Under the pieces are notes generated by a model that worked only from the letters and a program-made list of their open reading frames with translations, was not told where the DNA came from and ran no database searches. A DNA stretch of 64,000 nucleotides from Piezodorus guildinii (Eukaryota > Arthropoda > Insecta > Hemiptera > Pentatomidae): NCBI GenBank assembly GCA_023052935.1, contig CM041297.1:110041563-110105562 (forward strand), written 5' to 3'. The translations under genes and the position numbers were made by a program. Below are positions 19,290 through 30,613 of the stretch, one piece after another. Within the stretch, counting starts at the first letter, position 1; the number at the start of each line of letters is the position of its first letter.

Positions 19290-20036
19290 CCCCATCCCCG
19301 AAATGTCCTCAATATGACTGACGACACGCTTGTCTTATCCGTCCTTAATGATCCAACTACTGGATACCCTTTGTCGACAACCGATGACTTCCTGCCCTCC
19401 CCCCCTCCCCAGTATATTTTGATAACATCACAGTTACTCCTGTAGAACAAATCTGATACCTGGGACTCCATCTTGGCAAGATCTTTACTTAGAACCCTCA
19501 CACAAGACTGAAACGACAAGAAACTGCTCGAAGATACCGATAACTACATCACTTACTAGACAAACGTTCAAAACTTCCAGTTTATTACAAAAATTCATCA
19601 GCATCACTATTATCAGACCTTAATGGGCAAATGGAAACGAGCTTTGGGGCTCTCCTAAGCCATCTAATTTCTCCCGCATTCAATCCTTACAATCCAAAAT
19701 CCTTCTCTGAATTCTGAATGCCCCTTATTTTGTCACAAATCAACTCCTCCATAATGACCTAACATCCCATTTTTCTCAGACCTAGCCCGTGATAGATATA
19801 CCTCATTTCATTCCAAATTTTCTGCCCACACAAACCCACTTGTCCGTAATTTAGCTACCTTAGATATTCCTGACGACCCGCCGAGGCGATTGAAAAGGTA
19901 GCCTCGGAACCTACTACCTTAAATAATTAGTGAAGTGCTACCACTAGGTAGTTCTTTCTCAAGACATTTTCATGACTTTTCTTTACCACCCGTTTGTTTA
20001 ATACAGTTGTAACTTACAATAACTAAATTTAAAAAA
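19290..20036 (+). mobile_element. Jockey-clade LINE, 3' part, internally deleted
   Basis: Begins in the RT palm: MTDDTLVLSVLNDPTTG corresponds to the YADDT box (Ala to Thr), with PIPEMSSI before it. It then jumps by deletion to the post-RT region (ITVTPVEQIRYLGLHL in shifted frames), ELWGS-like and LQSKILLRILNAPYFVT blocks, and ends PPRRLKR near 19900. The 3' UTR has TTTAATACAGTTGTAACTTA and an A-run at 20031. Multiple frameshifts; inactive. Confidence 0.8.
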
Positions 20037-21293
20037 AAAATCACAAAATTATTGAAGAAATGAAGTCTTTAAGTATACGTGTATATTACTTACAACTAAC
20101 ACCACAGAAAAGAACTAACCTGTAACAGACAAAGTCAATAATTAAATTTGAATTCATTTCTAATAGATAATAAATTATAATTATTTACTAATAATCTTTA
20201 ATTTAAAATATTAACATTTTTAGAGGGACTTAATAAAATAAGGCATAAATGGAAAGGAATACTGGATCTAATAAGATAGACAGAAAGGAAAAAAATAGCA
20301 AGTGAGCCCAATAAACCTAAAACTGACATAAATCACTTGATCGGTTTCCTCTTTTCATGTCAGCATATTCTAGAGATGGGAGATCCTTATAGCACAATCA
20401 TCCAAGAAGATATCAATAACTTCTTCTAAAGTTATTCTTGTTATATTTCCAGAACAATTTTATTCACAAAATAAAAGTTTCATAATCAATAATTATTAAA
20501 CATAAAAATGTAACTTTGTAGACTTAGTGGTAAATAGATTGATTGTAAACACTCATCTGAAATGTTATTCTCACTAATGAAGAAAGATATTTTTATTTAT
20601 GTGTTCGTTATATAAATAAATATATATATATTTATTTATTTTTTTACGAAATTGCTAAATAATATACTATTAAGCAATACAAAAAACTTTTAAGAAATAC
20701 ATTTATTATACAATTAGTTCAGCTTTGAATATCTGTTGAGATTTGAAAATAAAGTAAAAATTCAGTGTATTTTTAATATTTAATATTTCTAATACAAGAA
20801 AATGATGTAAGAAAAAATAAATCACTTGTTTTTTTTTTTTTTAAAGAAATTACAATACCATAGCGGCATTTAGTTTTAGTTATACATATTAAGTAATTTA
20901 TAATAATATTAGAAGATTCCAATGCCACCAACCAAGTTTAGATTCAAATAAATATTCGCAATCATTATGAGAGGGATTCCCATAATAAATGGTTGAATTG
21001 GGAGTGAAAGGGGATCATGTTTGCCCAAACACATAAATTATGAGGATAAAGCTCAGCTTCCATTATATTATGGTTAGCATTAAAATTTTCTTTTCACAAT
21101 ACCATCTGACGGCTTTTTCTATACATTTAAAGTTATTTATATGAGTCCACAACGTGGATTTTAAATTATAAAATCACTGAATAAAAATTAAAATAGTGCT
21201 AAATGAATAATTACTATTCATCTTGGAGAAAAATGTATTTGCTATGATCAAAAAATGGGAGTGCAAGCAATAAAGTTTTTTTTTTATGGATTT
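20037..21293. other. AT-rich interval, no recognised gene
   Basis: Low-complexity AT-rich DNA with T-runs near 20830 and 21280. Nothing recognisable on either strand. Confidence 0.45.
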
Positions 21294-22142
21294 AGTAGAG
21301 AAAGTATTGCGATCGTAAATGCTCGAATTCCATTTCGACGGAAAACACTTTGGGTGTCCTGTCCAATGACAAGTCTCTGCAAAAGTTCTTGTGCGTGCTC
21401 TGTGTGTAAACCGCCGAAAATGAAATTTCTATGAAACTGATTTCATATTTCAACAGACTACTATACCTAGATGTACAGAACTTTTTTAATCAAAATCTGC
21501 TAACCAGAATGCTTCTGGTATACATCATTTTGCATTTTTACGGTTTTCTCAAAAACGGCTCTAACGATTTTAATTAAACTCACAATATCATTGTAAAATT
21601 TAATGGGCTTTAATATTATATAAGCTTCATTCTGATTGAAATAGTATGACAGGGCTTAAATGGCGAATTTTTGTATTTTCCTCCTCTAAAGTACCTTTAG
21701 TTTTGTACATTCCAAAAGAATAACCATGTCATATTTTTAGCATTGATAAAGAACGGTTAAATATAAATATTGAACGAATTGGATAACCAACTAAAGGTGA
21801 AAAGAGCAAAAATATTTGTTTAGGTATTTTTTTGTTTTCTGATAATGACAGTAATATAGACGTGTAATATACCGTTGGAAACAGAAAATATGGAAAAAAT
21901 ATTTTATTATTAACAAAATTTTAAAAAGTAACGTTAAGTGACGAATATGTGCAAAACTTAGTACTGATTATTATATGTATCAATTTAGTTATATTATTTA
22001 ATATTAATCATATTTTTCCAACGAAACTGGATACATTTTTTAATTGAATTGATTTAAAACTTTTTTCACCTTCTAAGTTTATTTAATAGTTCTCAAGCTG
22101 ATTTTAACAGCCGGGGTAAGTAAAACTTGTGTGTTGCCCGAC
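21294..22142 (+). repeat. Family F4 copy, diverged
   Basis: Full-order F4 copy from GAGAAAGTATTGCGATCGTA to GGGGTAAGTAAAACTTGTGT, then GTTGCCCG. The microsatellite core is minimal (a short GT run near 21400). All mid-blocks are present: AATTTAATGGGCTTTAATAT, CATTCTGATTGAAATAGT, ATATACCGTTGGAAA. A detached piece of the inverted end (TATTTCATATATAGGTAAGT) lies 100 bases further on at 22241-22270. Confidence 0.85.
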
Positions 22143-22285
22143 AATTACAATATAAATGCCATAGTTATGCGTGTGCCATCATGGTATTTAACAAACAAAT
22201 ATAATTCAGTTAAATTAGTGCTACAAACAATTAGATGTTTATTTCATATATAGGTAAGTGAAAGTAAAAGGTGATAAAAAGACAT

Positions 22286-22647
22286 CTATAAAAGATAATT
22301 AACAATTTACAGGATCAATGTTGGCCTTACAAAAACCTCTAAAGCCATAAGTTTGCTTTAGTTAACAATAGCTCCTAAGCCTTCAAGACCCTAGATGAAA
22401 ATAAACGACTTCGTGATTTCCTTTGTTGAAGAGTGATTTATTGCATTGAAAGATTGTTCTTTCCCAAGTCCCTGTCTCATTCCTAACGTTGCAATCCTTT
22501 CAATTACAAATCCGCAATTCTCGACGCTCATAAATTAGAAATCAATTTCCTCACAATGAACTTTATTCCATTGAGCTCCATAATTCTTCAGGAATAACGG
22601 GAAAAATTAACGCAAAATTTAAACAACCTATAACTGAAATTGGATTT
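22286..22647. other. No recognised gene
   Basis: Unique sequence of mixed composition with no motif recognised. Confidence 0.4.
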
Positions 22648-22660
22648 AACGCCTTATTTC

Positions 22661-23497
22661 GATCTTAACAAAACATAAAATTGCAACCCACGCCTCAGAG
22701 ATCCTACAACAACATCTAGCAAAATTACATGACTGGTTCAAACTCTGGAAAATCCGATTGAATAATGACAAATCACACCATATCACCTTTACTCTTCGAC
22801 ATGACACAAGTCCTCCAGTTTTCTTAGACAACACACAAATTCCACAGACGGACACTGTACATTATCTTTGTTTGACGTTTTACAGAAGAATGACTTGGGG
22901 CCCGCATATTAACAAAAAAAAGAAAACCCTTAACCAAAGACTGAGACTTCTTTACTCACTCTTTTCGAAACACTCGAAACTAAAACTTCGACAGAAATTA
23001 AACACCTATACTTACCTACTGAAACCTATTTGGACTTACGCATCACAGATATATGGGACAGCTAAAAAGACTCACATTAACAAACTTCAAATCTTTCAAG
23101 CTAAAACGTTTAGAACAATTACAAAAGCACCGTGGTACGTTAGCAACATAACTTTACATACTGACCTTAAGATGCCAACTGTCAATGAGCACATACGGAC
23201 ACACTACAAACGTTTCCACGACAAACTACAAGGTCACCCTAACACACTAATCAATGACATGGCCACAACAGTCATGCCAGGAAATGCCTACAGAAGGCTG
23301 AAGAGGAGTTGGATGAGAGACCTTCTCCCTCAGTAACTCACACTAATTTCATGCCAGGAGTAGGTACCGCTGGGTGCTACTCTCCCTCATGCCTATCACG
23401 CCATGTTTCTTAAAATTGACCGCACATTCACTGATTGTTCATTGTATTATTTACAGGTGTGAATAAAGATTTAAAGTTAAAAAAAACAAAAAAAAAA
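22661..23497 (+). mobile_element. Jockey-clade LINE 3' end with 13-bp TSD
   Basis: A 5'-truncated copy of a Jockey subfamily distinct from the other copies here. The 3' UTR carries a TGAATAAAG polyadenylation signal and ends in an A-rich tail. Perfect direct repeats, AACGCCTTATTTC, lie at 22648-22660 and 23498-23510. The uninterrupted reading frame and exact TSD suggest a fairly recent insertion. Confidence 0.9.
22662..23336 (+). CDS. Jockey ORF2 C-terminal fragment, ~224 codons open
   Basis: Open from the truncation point to the stop at 23334-23336 with no interruption. It lacks the endonuclease and the RT catalytic box and starts just after the palm (ATHASEILQQHLAKLHDWF, then KIRLNNDKSHHITFTLR). 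It then has the conserved post-RT blocks MTWGPHI, LKPIWTYASQIYGTA, KAPWYVSN and ends RLKRSWMRDLLPQ. No upstream start or promoter of its own; not expected to make a functional protein. Confidence 0.85.
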   Translation: MLTKHKIATHASEILQQHLAKLHDWFKLWKIRLNNDKSHHITFTLRHDTSPPVFLDNTQIPQTDTVHYLCLTFYRRMTWGPHINKKKKTLNQRLRLLYSLFSKHSKLKLRQKLNTYTYLLKPIWTYASQIYGTAKKTHINKLQIFQAKTFRTITKAPWYVSNITLHTDLKMPTVNEHIRTHYKRFHDKLQGHPNTLINDMATTVMPGNAYRRLKRSWMRDLLPQ

Positions 23498-23666
23498 AAC
23501 GCCTTATTTCAAACAAGGAATGAATATATGAAACGTGTAACTGTTATTTACAGAATGATAAATTTGATACTTAAATATATATTCCCTGGGTAAACCACAA
23601 AATAAACATCACTCCGAACAGACGGTAATCGAACCCTCGCTGTTCGTTCTTACATCGTATTGCTAT

Positions 23667-23668
<2 letters not shown>

Positions 23669-23736
<68 letters not shown>
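23669..23736. repeat. (TA)n microsatellite
   Basis: About 34 uninterrupted TA units. Confidence 0.95.
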
Positions 23737-23738
<2 letters not shown>

Positions 23739-24149
23739 AACGATTCTATGGAACTGAACGTTCATTAAAAGATTCGATTTTTTTTTTTTTAGATTAAGAT
23801 TTTTATTTTCCATAAATTTACAAGTGACCGCAGGCCTCAGATTTTTTAATATTTTATTTAAATGTTGTGGTACTGCACCAATTACATGTTATTTTAGTAG
23901 TATGTACAAGCGGGGTCACCCAAGTAAAGTTTAAAGATGGAATATTGGAACAGTTGTCCACCGATACGGGAGCTTCAATTACAACCCCATATGTATTTTT
24001 TTTTTCCAGTTTCAATATTAACCGTCCAGACACTTATTTGACATATAAAACCAGCATAGATAAACTAAGATAGCCCGTTGAGGGTTTCAAACCCTGAATT
24101 AATCAAACATTATATGAAACAGAAAATATTAAACTTCAAAAAACGAGAA
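23737..24149. other. No recognised gene
   Basis: A 68-codon plus-strand frame at 23867-24073 is not recognised. Confidence 0.35.
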
Positions 24150-24465
24150 AACTGTTTTTTTTTTTTATTTTCTCTATCTTCAAAAATAACTGAGTTATTG
24201 AATTAAATTACTTTTAATCGGCCACCATTTTAAAACTAAGCAGCTGATATCAACGTCTAGGTGTTAGGTTCATCGATGCATAGGCTAGTATTGTTATGGC
24301 AAATTTAAAAAAAATTGGTCTAGTAGTTTCAGATAAATGCCGCGGACGGTTTATTGTTATTCCGATTCTACGCATCTTGAAACGTAAACTCTCAAATTTT
24401 GAGGGGGGTTATTTATATATTTATTTTTTTAGCCATTTACAAAGGTTGATTATTGAAAATAATAA
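24150..24465 (+). repeat. Family F5, 3' part
   Basis: Shares TCTATCTTCAAAAATAACTG, GCTGATATCAACGTCTAGGT, TGCCGCGGACGG, TTGAAACGTAAACTCTCAAA and the end block GATTATTGAAAATAAT with the long copy at 14.2 kb. Confidence 0.8.
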
Positions 24466-24599
24466 TCCAATAGCACTTTACAAATTATTTAACCATTCCT
24501 CTATAGCCCATAATGCCACTAACAGGATAACAACCTGAAGTGAAATGACATACTTCAAAAGACTCGTAGAAGGAGCAAAACATAACAAAATATTACATC

Positions 24600-24880
24600 A
24601 GTCACAAGGTTCGAGCCACTAGGTTGATTACCTCCACATTAAATAATTCAAAATTAATCAGCGCCTTGACGACTGCTCGCGCCGTTCCCTTAGCGAAGGG
24701 ACACCCCTCCTTTGAGCCCAAGTACCGCTCTATAAAAGAGACGCTGGAGATCAAAGAGGTACCGCCGCCCCTTTCAACCAGCCCCAAGGAGAATTAATTT
24801 CTCTGCCTTCGCCTTCCTCCATGCGGCTCCTTCCTCCTAAATACTTCCTGGTCTTTTACATCACTTTCTCTTCAGGAGCC
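24600..24880 (+). promoter_or_regulatory. GC-richer patch with TATA box, possible core promoter
   Basis: In AT-rich surroundings this stretch contains CTCTATAAAAGAG at 24728-24740, a consensus TATA box, flanked by GC-rich sequence on both sides (ACCGCCGCCCCTTTCAACC downstream). No downstream coding exon or splice signal was recognised, and it could equally be an LTR or a chance match. Confidence 0.25.
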
Positions 24881-25089
24881 AGCAATGCAAAACCACCGAT
24901 TAGCATAAAATAGAACTTTCGCATGAGAGATAACGATTAGGTACAATAATTACGTTATCATATATTTTTTCTAATAAATAATTATGTTTCTAATCGCCAA
25001 TTTTATGTTCGAATTAATAACTCCAAATCCGATTTAAAATATATAAAGGCTGGTGTACTATAAGGATCTGTCCTTGGACCAATTCTTTC

Positions 25090-25352
25090 TCTTTTAGATT
25101 CGTACTGCTTCTAGACCAAATGAGGTAATCAGGATGAGATCACGAACAGCCGTCAGGTTTTTCTCATTTTTTCGACTTTGGTTTTTGTGTTACCCACTTT
25201 ATAGAGGCTGGTTGTGCTCCAGGAGAGTCTGCATACCCCAGGGTCGTCCCCGGGATCAGATAACAGATAATATTCTGCTATAGCCGGGAATCGAATCCAG
25301 GAAATGGAGAACGGTTGACTAGTACTCTATCTATTAGACCACGCCGCTCCCA
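25090..25352 (-). mobile_element. SINE1 copy, minus strand
   Basis: The head is at the right end (CTATTAGACCACGCCGCTCC is the complement of the A-box region) and the B-box complement GGGAATCGAATCC lies near 25285. Body blocks CCCACTTTATAGAGGCTGG and AGGTTTTTCTCATTTTTTCG match SINE1 near 18.8 kb, reaching ATTCGTACTGCTTC at about 25100. Confidence 0.8.
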
Positions 25353-25865
25353 TTGAAAGAAGAGAAAACTTTTCCTAAATTGACGAAACAAAAAAATATT
25401 AAAAGACACCGAAATAATGCAACTAACAAACAAGGTAAAGAATTGTACACACAAAGCTGATCCAACACAACACAATGTTAGGAATTCACCTACCAATTTA
25501 TCAAATCAGAGGCAATGGTCCGGTAAGCTTAAGGCATTTGACTGTCCAAACTTATTACCGAAGAAGAAAGCGGCGGAATCGAAAACAATAAACCTCATCG
25601 AAAAATGTAAGCAGAAAATCATCTCTCCCAGGTATGTGCCAGGTGTGAACTCACATATTATCAAGTCATAAATTATAACTTATCATCGAAAATCACGCAG
25701 TAGAATTCTAGGTACTACAACAGGCCTGTCGTGCCGTAGGAAAAAAAAAATGCTTTATATAATGTGTGATCTCTCTTCCTTCCTTAATTGTAAGAACTTC
25801 TTATTTAGAATAAATACATTTATCCGTTGAGTTTAATGTTTAATTTTTGGCAATGTTAGCATGTT
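25353..25865. other. No recognised gene
   Basis: An 84-codon plus frame at 25417-25671 and a minus frame at 25278-25496 (overlapping SINE1) are unrecognised. Confidence 0.35.
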
Positions 25866-26262
25866 AAATATAATTAAATATAAAGCCCATCCAATTTTAC
25901 ATCGATATGTAGAGTTTCATCAAAACATTTTAGCCGTGTTTGAGAAAATCATAAAAAGGTCCAAAATGTATAGTCATAAATGTATAAAGTAAATATTTTG
26001 GTCAGCTGATTTTGAAGAAAACCTTTCTGTAATATCTCGGGCTGATACTTGACTTAAATATGAAATTTCAGTTTCATAGGACTTTTCGTTTTTACCCAGG
26101 AGTTACCACACACACAGAGGTCTTTGCGGGACTTGGTTATCTAGACACAGGGGACCCTGAAAACGTGTATTTCCGTTGAAAACTGGAGTTCGAAAATGTT
26201 CACGATCGCAATACTTTCCCTTGCTATATATTTCATGTATTGGTAAGTGAAAAGTAAAAAGT
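25866..26262 (-). repeat. Family F4, 5' half
   Basis: Minus-strand F4 from the mid-block (AAAGCCCATCCAATTTTACA) to the family 5' end (TTGGTAAGTGAAAAGTAAAA). The CA core is only about four units, near 26107. Confidence 0.85.
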
Positions 26263-26934
26263 TATAAACAAATTATAATTTTTGGAAAATAAATTTTAAA
26301 TATCAGAAACTAGGTGAAATAGAAGAAAGAGGCAGAAAGTTGGGAGCAGTAATGAGCGGAGTCGAGTCACGTAGATGCGAAATCATCTCACGTTTGTGGG
26401 CCACTTCCCCCTTCATTTGAGTGCTCCCCTCGGGGAATTCTGATGAGTTGTTAATGTTGCCAACTTCCAATCCTATCTTGTCAGCTTTTGTTAATCTAGA
26501 TTAAATAAGGCGTAGCCTCTGCACAGAGGTGCGACCAGAGTATTGCTAAAGCAATGCTGCTTGCTTTACAATTAATTACTTAAAGATAACTTTCGTTCTC
26601 ACAAACAAGAAAGAGTTTGTCCATTCTTAAAGACGTCCATCAAGCAAAGTGAACCCTACATTCCATAAATATTGTATCAAGGGATTTTATTTTTCAGTAA
26701 CTAAAAATTTTTCAATGATGGAATGGTTTAATAAGCGTGGATTGTGACGTTGGTTTCCAAAAGGTATTATATCCAGTTAAGATACTTTTACAGGAAACTC
26801 GAAAATCTGTCATTTATTTATTATTGGACCAATTTACGTGATTATTTTTTTTATTAAAATCTAATGTTTATTTTAGGCGTTTTACCAACTAATTTTTCCA
26901 AATTATTGCCCTTTTCCGACGACTTTTAAACAAT

Positions 26935-27055
26935 AATATGGATATAGTACTAAATAAAAAATAATATGGATAAAGTACTTTTTGGAATGAAACGTGGATA
27001 TAGTACTTTTTGGTAAGAATTAAAAAGAATATAGAACTTTTTGGAAGTATATAAC
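26935..27055. repeat. Degenerate minisatellite
   Basis: Three to four imperfect units of about 22-34 bases built on ATGGATAAAGTACTTTTTGG, with variants ATAGTACTTTTTGG and ATAGAACTTTTTGG. Confidence 0.6.
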
Positions 27056-27411
27056 GCTGGTAAGTTTTAACAGTCACTATATCCTTCATGATACAACATT
27101 ACCGACAACTAACGTCTTTATATTGTTAATTAAGTATATTTCCTTATTCTCCCTCTGAGAAATATCTTAATTTGTTTGTTAATTTCATTGATTATCTATT
27201 CTTCATAAAGAAAGAAAATATTCAAAGGACAATTTACCTATTTATGGCAATATAATAAGAAGGTATGTAATTATGAAGTTTAGTTAGAACTTGTATTTAC
27301 TATTTGTGTGAATTTAGCAAATTTATCTATATTATTAACTACTATACAGACTGAAAAATAAAGAACTTTTGAGCTTTTATTTCACATAAAAAAAATCTAC
27401 TATTAAGTTAG

Positions 27412-27473
27412 TTTGTTTTGTTTTTATATTTATTATTATTTATTTGTTTTGTTTTTATATTTATTATTATTTA
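27412..27473. repeat. Perfect 31-bp tandem duplication
   Basis: Two identical adjacent 31-base units, each starting TTTGTTTTGTTTTTATAT and ending TTATTATTTA, at 27412-27442 and 27443-27473. Confidence 0.9.
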
Positions 27474-28723
27474 ATACTATGTATATCATTTATTTGTATT
27501 TATCTCAGTTATAGTTGTTGTTTGTTTTCTTATTTTGTATATATATTATATTTTATTTATTTAACTTTATCATTGTATATATTGTGTGAATGGGTTCAAT
27601 ATATCACTATTACTAATGTTCATATAGAAACAAATTGTAATATATCTCATAAAAAAACAAAAAAAACAAACTATTAAGTTAGATCAGGCACGGTTCGGTT
27701 TTTTCTCTTATATTTAAGAAGTTCGTGGAATGCTAATTTCAACAATTTTATGGATCAAATACCATTATTATATTAAAATGTGAGTTTCTAAAATTTGTTT
27801 AACTAAATTTATGTTGCTGCAAGAAGAAATACTATTAAAAAAACTTAATTTAATTAACAACCTACAAGAATCAAAGCGACGCAACTAAGTTGTTTAATAC
27901 AGCCTAAAAAATGATTATTAGTTTAAAACTATTGATCAAAATAATAGCAGTGGTTCAGGACGTACTAAATGAACCAATAAAAATACACATAATAAAGAAA
28001 ACAATAAATTAATGGTGATATATTACGGGGTTAGGTGCTTCTGCTGTATATTAGGAAATATAGTAAAATGAAAGGAAAGGTTACATCTGTTTGCAGAGGA
28101 TATAGTACCTGGAAGGAAATGCAATTTTTAAACACGGTTTTAAAGGATTTTTATGTTTTTTATATAAAATCTGATGACGGATCTAGATAAAACTTAACCA
28201 TTAGAATTACAAATATGTCAAAATATCAATTTTTAAAAAAACATCCTTTAGTACCTTTTTGAAATCAAAGTCTCAATTATAGAAGAACTGTGGGTTGTAT
28301 GGGAAATTATATGTTCATTACAAAACAAAAGCTACTCACTTATACAAGATAATTATTAAAACAGACTGAAGTAAGTATCTCCTGATAGTTATAACTGTTC
28401 TAGTTCCAGTAGTAAAGATAACGGCAGATAAGTGTGACAGTGTGTGACTTGGGAGATAGTTGTATATGTATGTACCTGTGACAAGCAGCCTGTAATTACA
28501 GCTAGCACAAACACACACTATCAGCTACAGGGCTTTACAGCCTCATCTCAACAGTGTGCTTCTCCGGATGGGGGCACCTCTATCCCCGACAATTACCTCT
28601 AGGTGGAAGTTGGGTAGAAAAAACAAGCTTTCTCTAATGATTTTATTTTGATTTATATTGGTCAATGTAAATATGATTTATTGCGGAACTTGAGAAAGAG
28701 TAGATTTAACATGGTACACTTTT

Positions 28724-29564
28724 TACTTTCACTTACTATATATAGTAAGGGAAAGTATTGCGATCGTGAAATTTTTCGAATTCCAATTTTCAACGGAAAT
28801 ACACCTTTTAGGGTCCCCTGAGTCCAAATAACCAAGTCCCACAAAAAGGTCTGTGTGTGTGTGGTAACTATAAGCGCGAGACGTGACAAAACTTTTTTCA
28901 TCAAAATAAGCTTACCAGAAGAGGCACTTTATACCTTGCATTTTGCACCTTTTTTCGATTTTCTCGAAAAGGGTTCCGACGATTTTGATTAAACTCGCTA
29001 TATCGATGTATAGTTTAATGGGCGTTAATAACATGTAGGTTTTATTCTGATTAAAATGGTCTGATAAGGCTTAAATACCGATAATTTAAATTTTCTTCCC
29101 CTTTAAATTCTTAAATTTTGTAGATTCAATAAAAATAACTATATTATCTTGTTAACGCTGATAAAAAACAGGTAAATATATAAATTGAATAAATGCGATA
29201 CCTAACTATAGGAGAAAAACGAAAAAATGTTTTTTTAATGCAATTTTTCGTTTTTGAACATAACAGCAGTAATATACATGTATGATATACCGTTGGAAAG
29301 CTAAAGATTTTAGAAAAAATATTATCTCATACACAAGCTTTTAAAAGTTCATAGAGAGTGACAAAAAACCGATAAAACTAACTGATAGTTTTAGATAATA
29401 ATATAATAGATTTTTAATAAAACACATGTTTCTATAGAAATCCAATTTAATTAATTCTTTAATAGTTTCACGTTTTTTTATCTCTAACTGTACTTGAAAA
29501 AACTTTCATTGATTTTAAAAATGGAGGTAAGTGAAAGTCGTGTGTTACCCGCACCAGATTTTTT
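28724..29564 (+). repeat. Family F4, near-complete reference copy
   Basis: About 840 bases. The 5' end is ACTTTCACTTAC and the matching inverted motif GTAAGTGAAAGT lies near the 3' end (29527-29538), followed by CGTGTGTTACCCGCACCAGA and a T-run. Internal order: a CTATATATAG-type palindrome, GTATTGCGATCGTGAAA, a (GT)n core near 28850, conserved AT-rich blocks, then the 3' motif. No coding frame longer than 80 codons. Both flanks are T-rich and no TSD is visible. Confidence 0.85.
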
Positions 29565-29944
29565 AATTAAGTGTTGTTTTTTACAATATTTAATGAGGTA
29601 GAGATAATCTTGGTTAAGCAAATATAGTTAAGAAATTATCTTCACTCGTATTTTATCACATAATTTATTAATAAAAAGTGAACTTGGTTGGGGATGCTCG
29701 ACAGTGAACAAAGAAACACCAACACAAAGTGCTCTTCGATACGACGTAATTAACTTTAATTAATTATCTTTCTCTTGTTGTTCTTTAACTTATCTATCTC
29801 GATCTCATTACGGTACTCATATTTATATCCAAGATTTAATGACAGGTGTTGATCACCAACATAATTTGATCAAAATGTTGAATTTTCACCATAACAGAAT
29901 GTATTGTAGTAAATTAAGATTTTTTGTTGCAGAAGTACGTTACG

Positions 29945-30529
29945 GGTTTGGTCTACCTCGGCACTGTAATAGAAAGATCTGGAAAAGTGGACTCAGAAAT
30001 AACAAATTGAATTAAGAAGGCAAATGTAGTCTACTATCAGATCTGCAATACTGTAACAGGGAGGTGGTAGGTGGGTAGAGGTGTTAAGCTCCATATCTTC
30101 AAGTATGTATATTTGCCGATACTCTTGTATGCAGCTGAAAGCTGGTTTTTGAAGAACCGACAGGAGAGCATAGTCACAGCTGCTGAAATGTGCTTTCTAC
30201 GAAGAACAGTGGGGAAGACAAGGAGAGATCGTTTCCGATGAACGGATAAGCCAGGAACTGGAGTTGCCCCGATAAAGGAAATTCTACAAACCCGTCATTG
30301 CAAGTGGTTTGACCACGTGATTAGAATTGAGGAACACAGGAATCCCCTAAAAACCATGGATTACGTGCCAGATGGGAGAAGGCCTCGGGGGCGACAAAGG
30401 ATGTCCTACATGGAGTACGTTGACAAGCTTTGCAGAAGAAGAGGGAAAGACCTAGGAATAGAGAGGATTGGAGCCGCAAGGCTAAACGCTCCCCTACGCT
30501 GATACGGCACTACAGGGAGAAGCAAAAGA
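29945..30529 (+). mobile_element. RTE-clade LINE 3' end with 14-bp TSD
   Basis: Conceptual reading gives an RTE ORF2 C-terminus: GLVYLGTVIERSGKVDSEI, then KLHIFKYVYLPILLYAAESW, TAAEMCFLRRTVGKTRRDR, KEILQTRHCKWFDHVIRIEE and DGRRPRGRQRMSYMEYVDKL. It has stops near 30010, 30070 and 30240 and is a pseudogene. A perfect 14-bp repeat, AGAAGTACGTTACG, flanks it at 29931-29944 and 30530-30543, and the element ends in an AGCAAAAGA-type tail as in RTEs. Confidence 0.9.
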
Positions 30530-30613
30530 AGAAGTACGTTACGTAAAGGAGGTAAAACTAAATATAACATTTTTTTTTCCTCGCCAAATATATTATTTCA
30601 ATGTTTTTCAGAA

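Larger units (their letters stand above)
26263..28723. other. Long interval without recognised gene
   Basis: Holds a GC-richer unique patch at 26330-26560, a degenerate minisatellite at 26935-27055, a perfect 31-bp tandem duplication at 27412-27473, and a mixed-composition patch at 28500-28620. The 77-codon frame at 27444-27677 is low-complexity translation. Confidence 0.45.
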
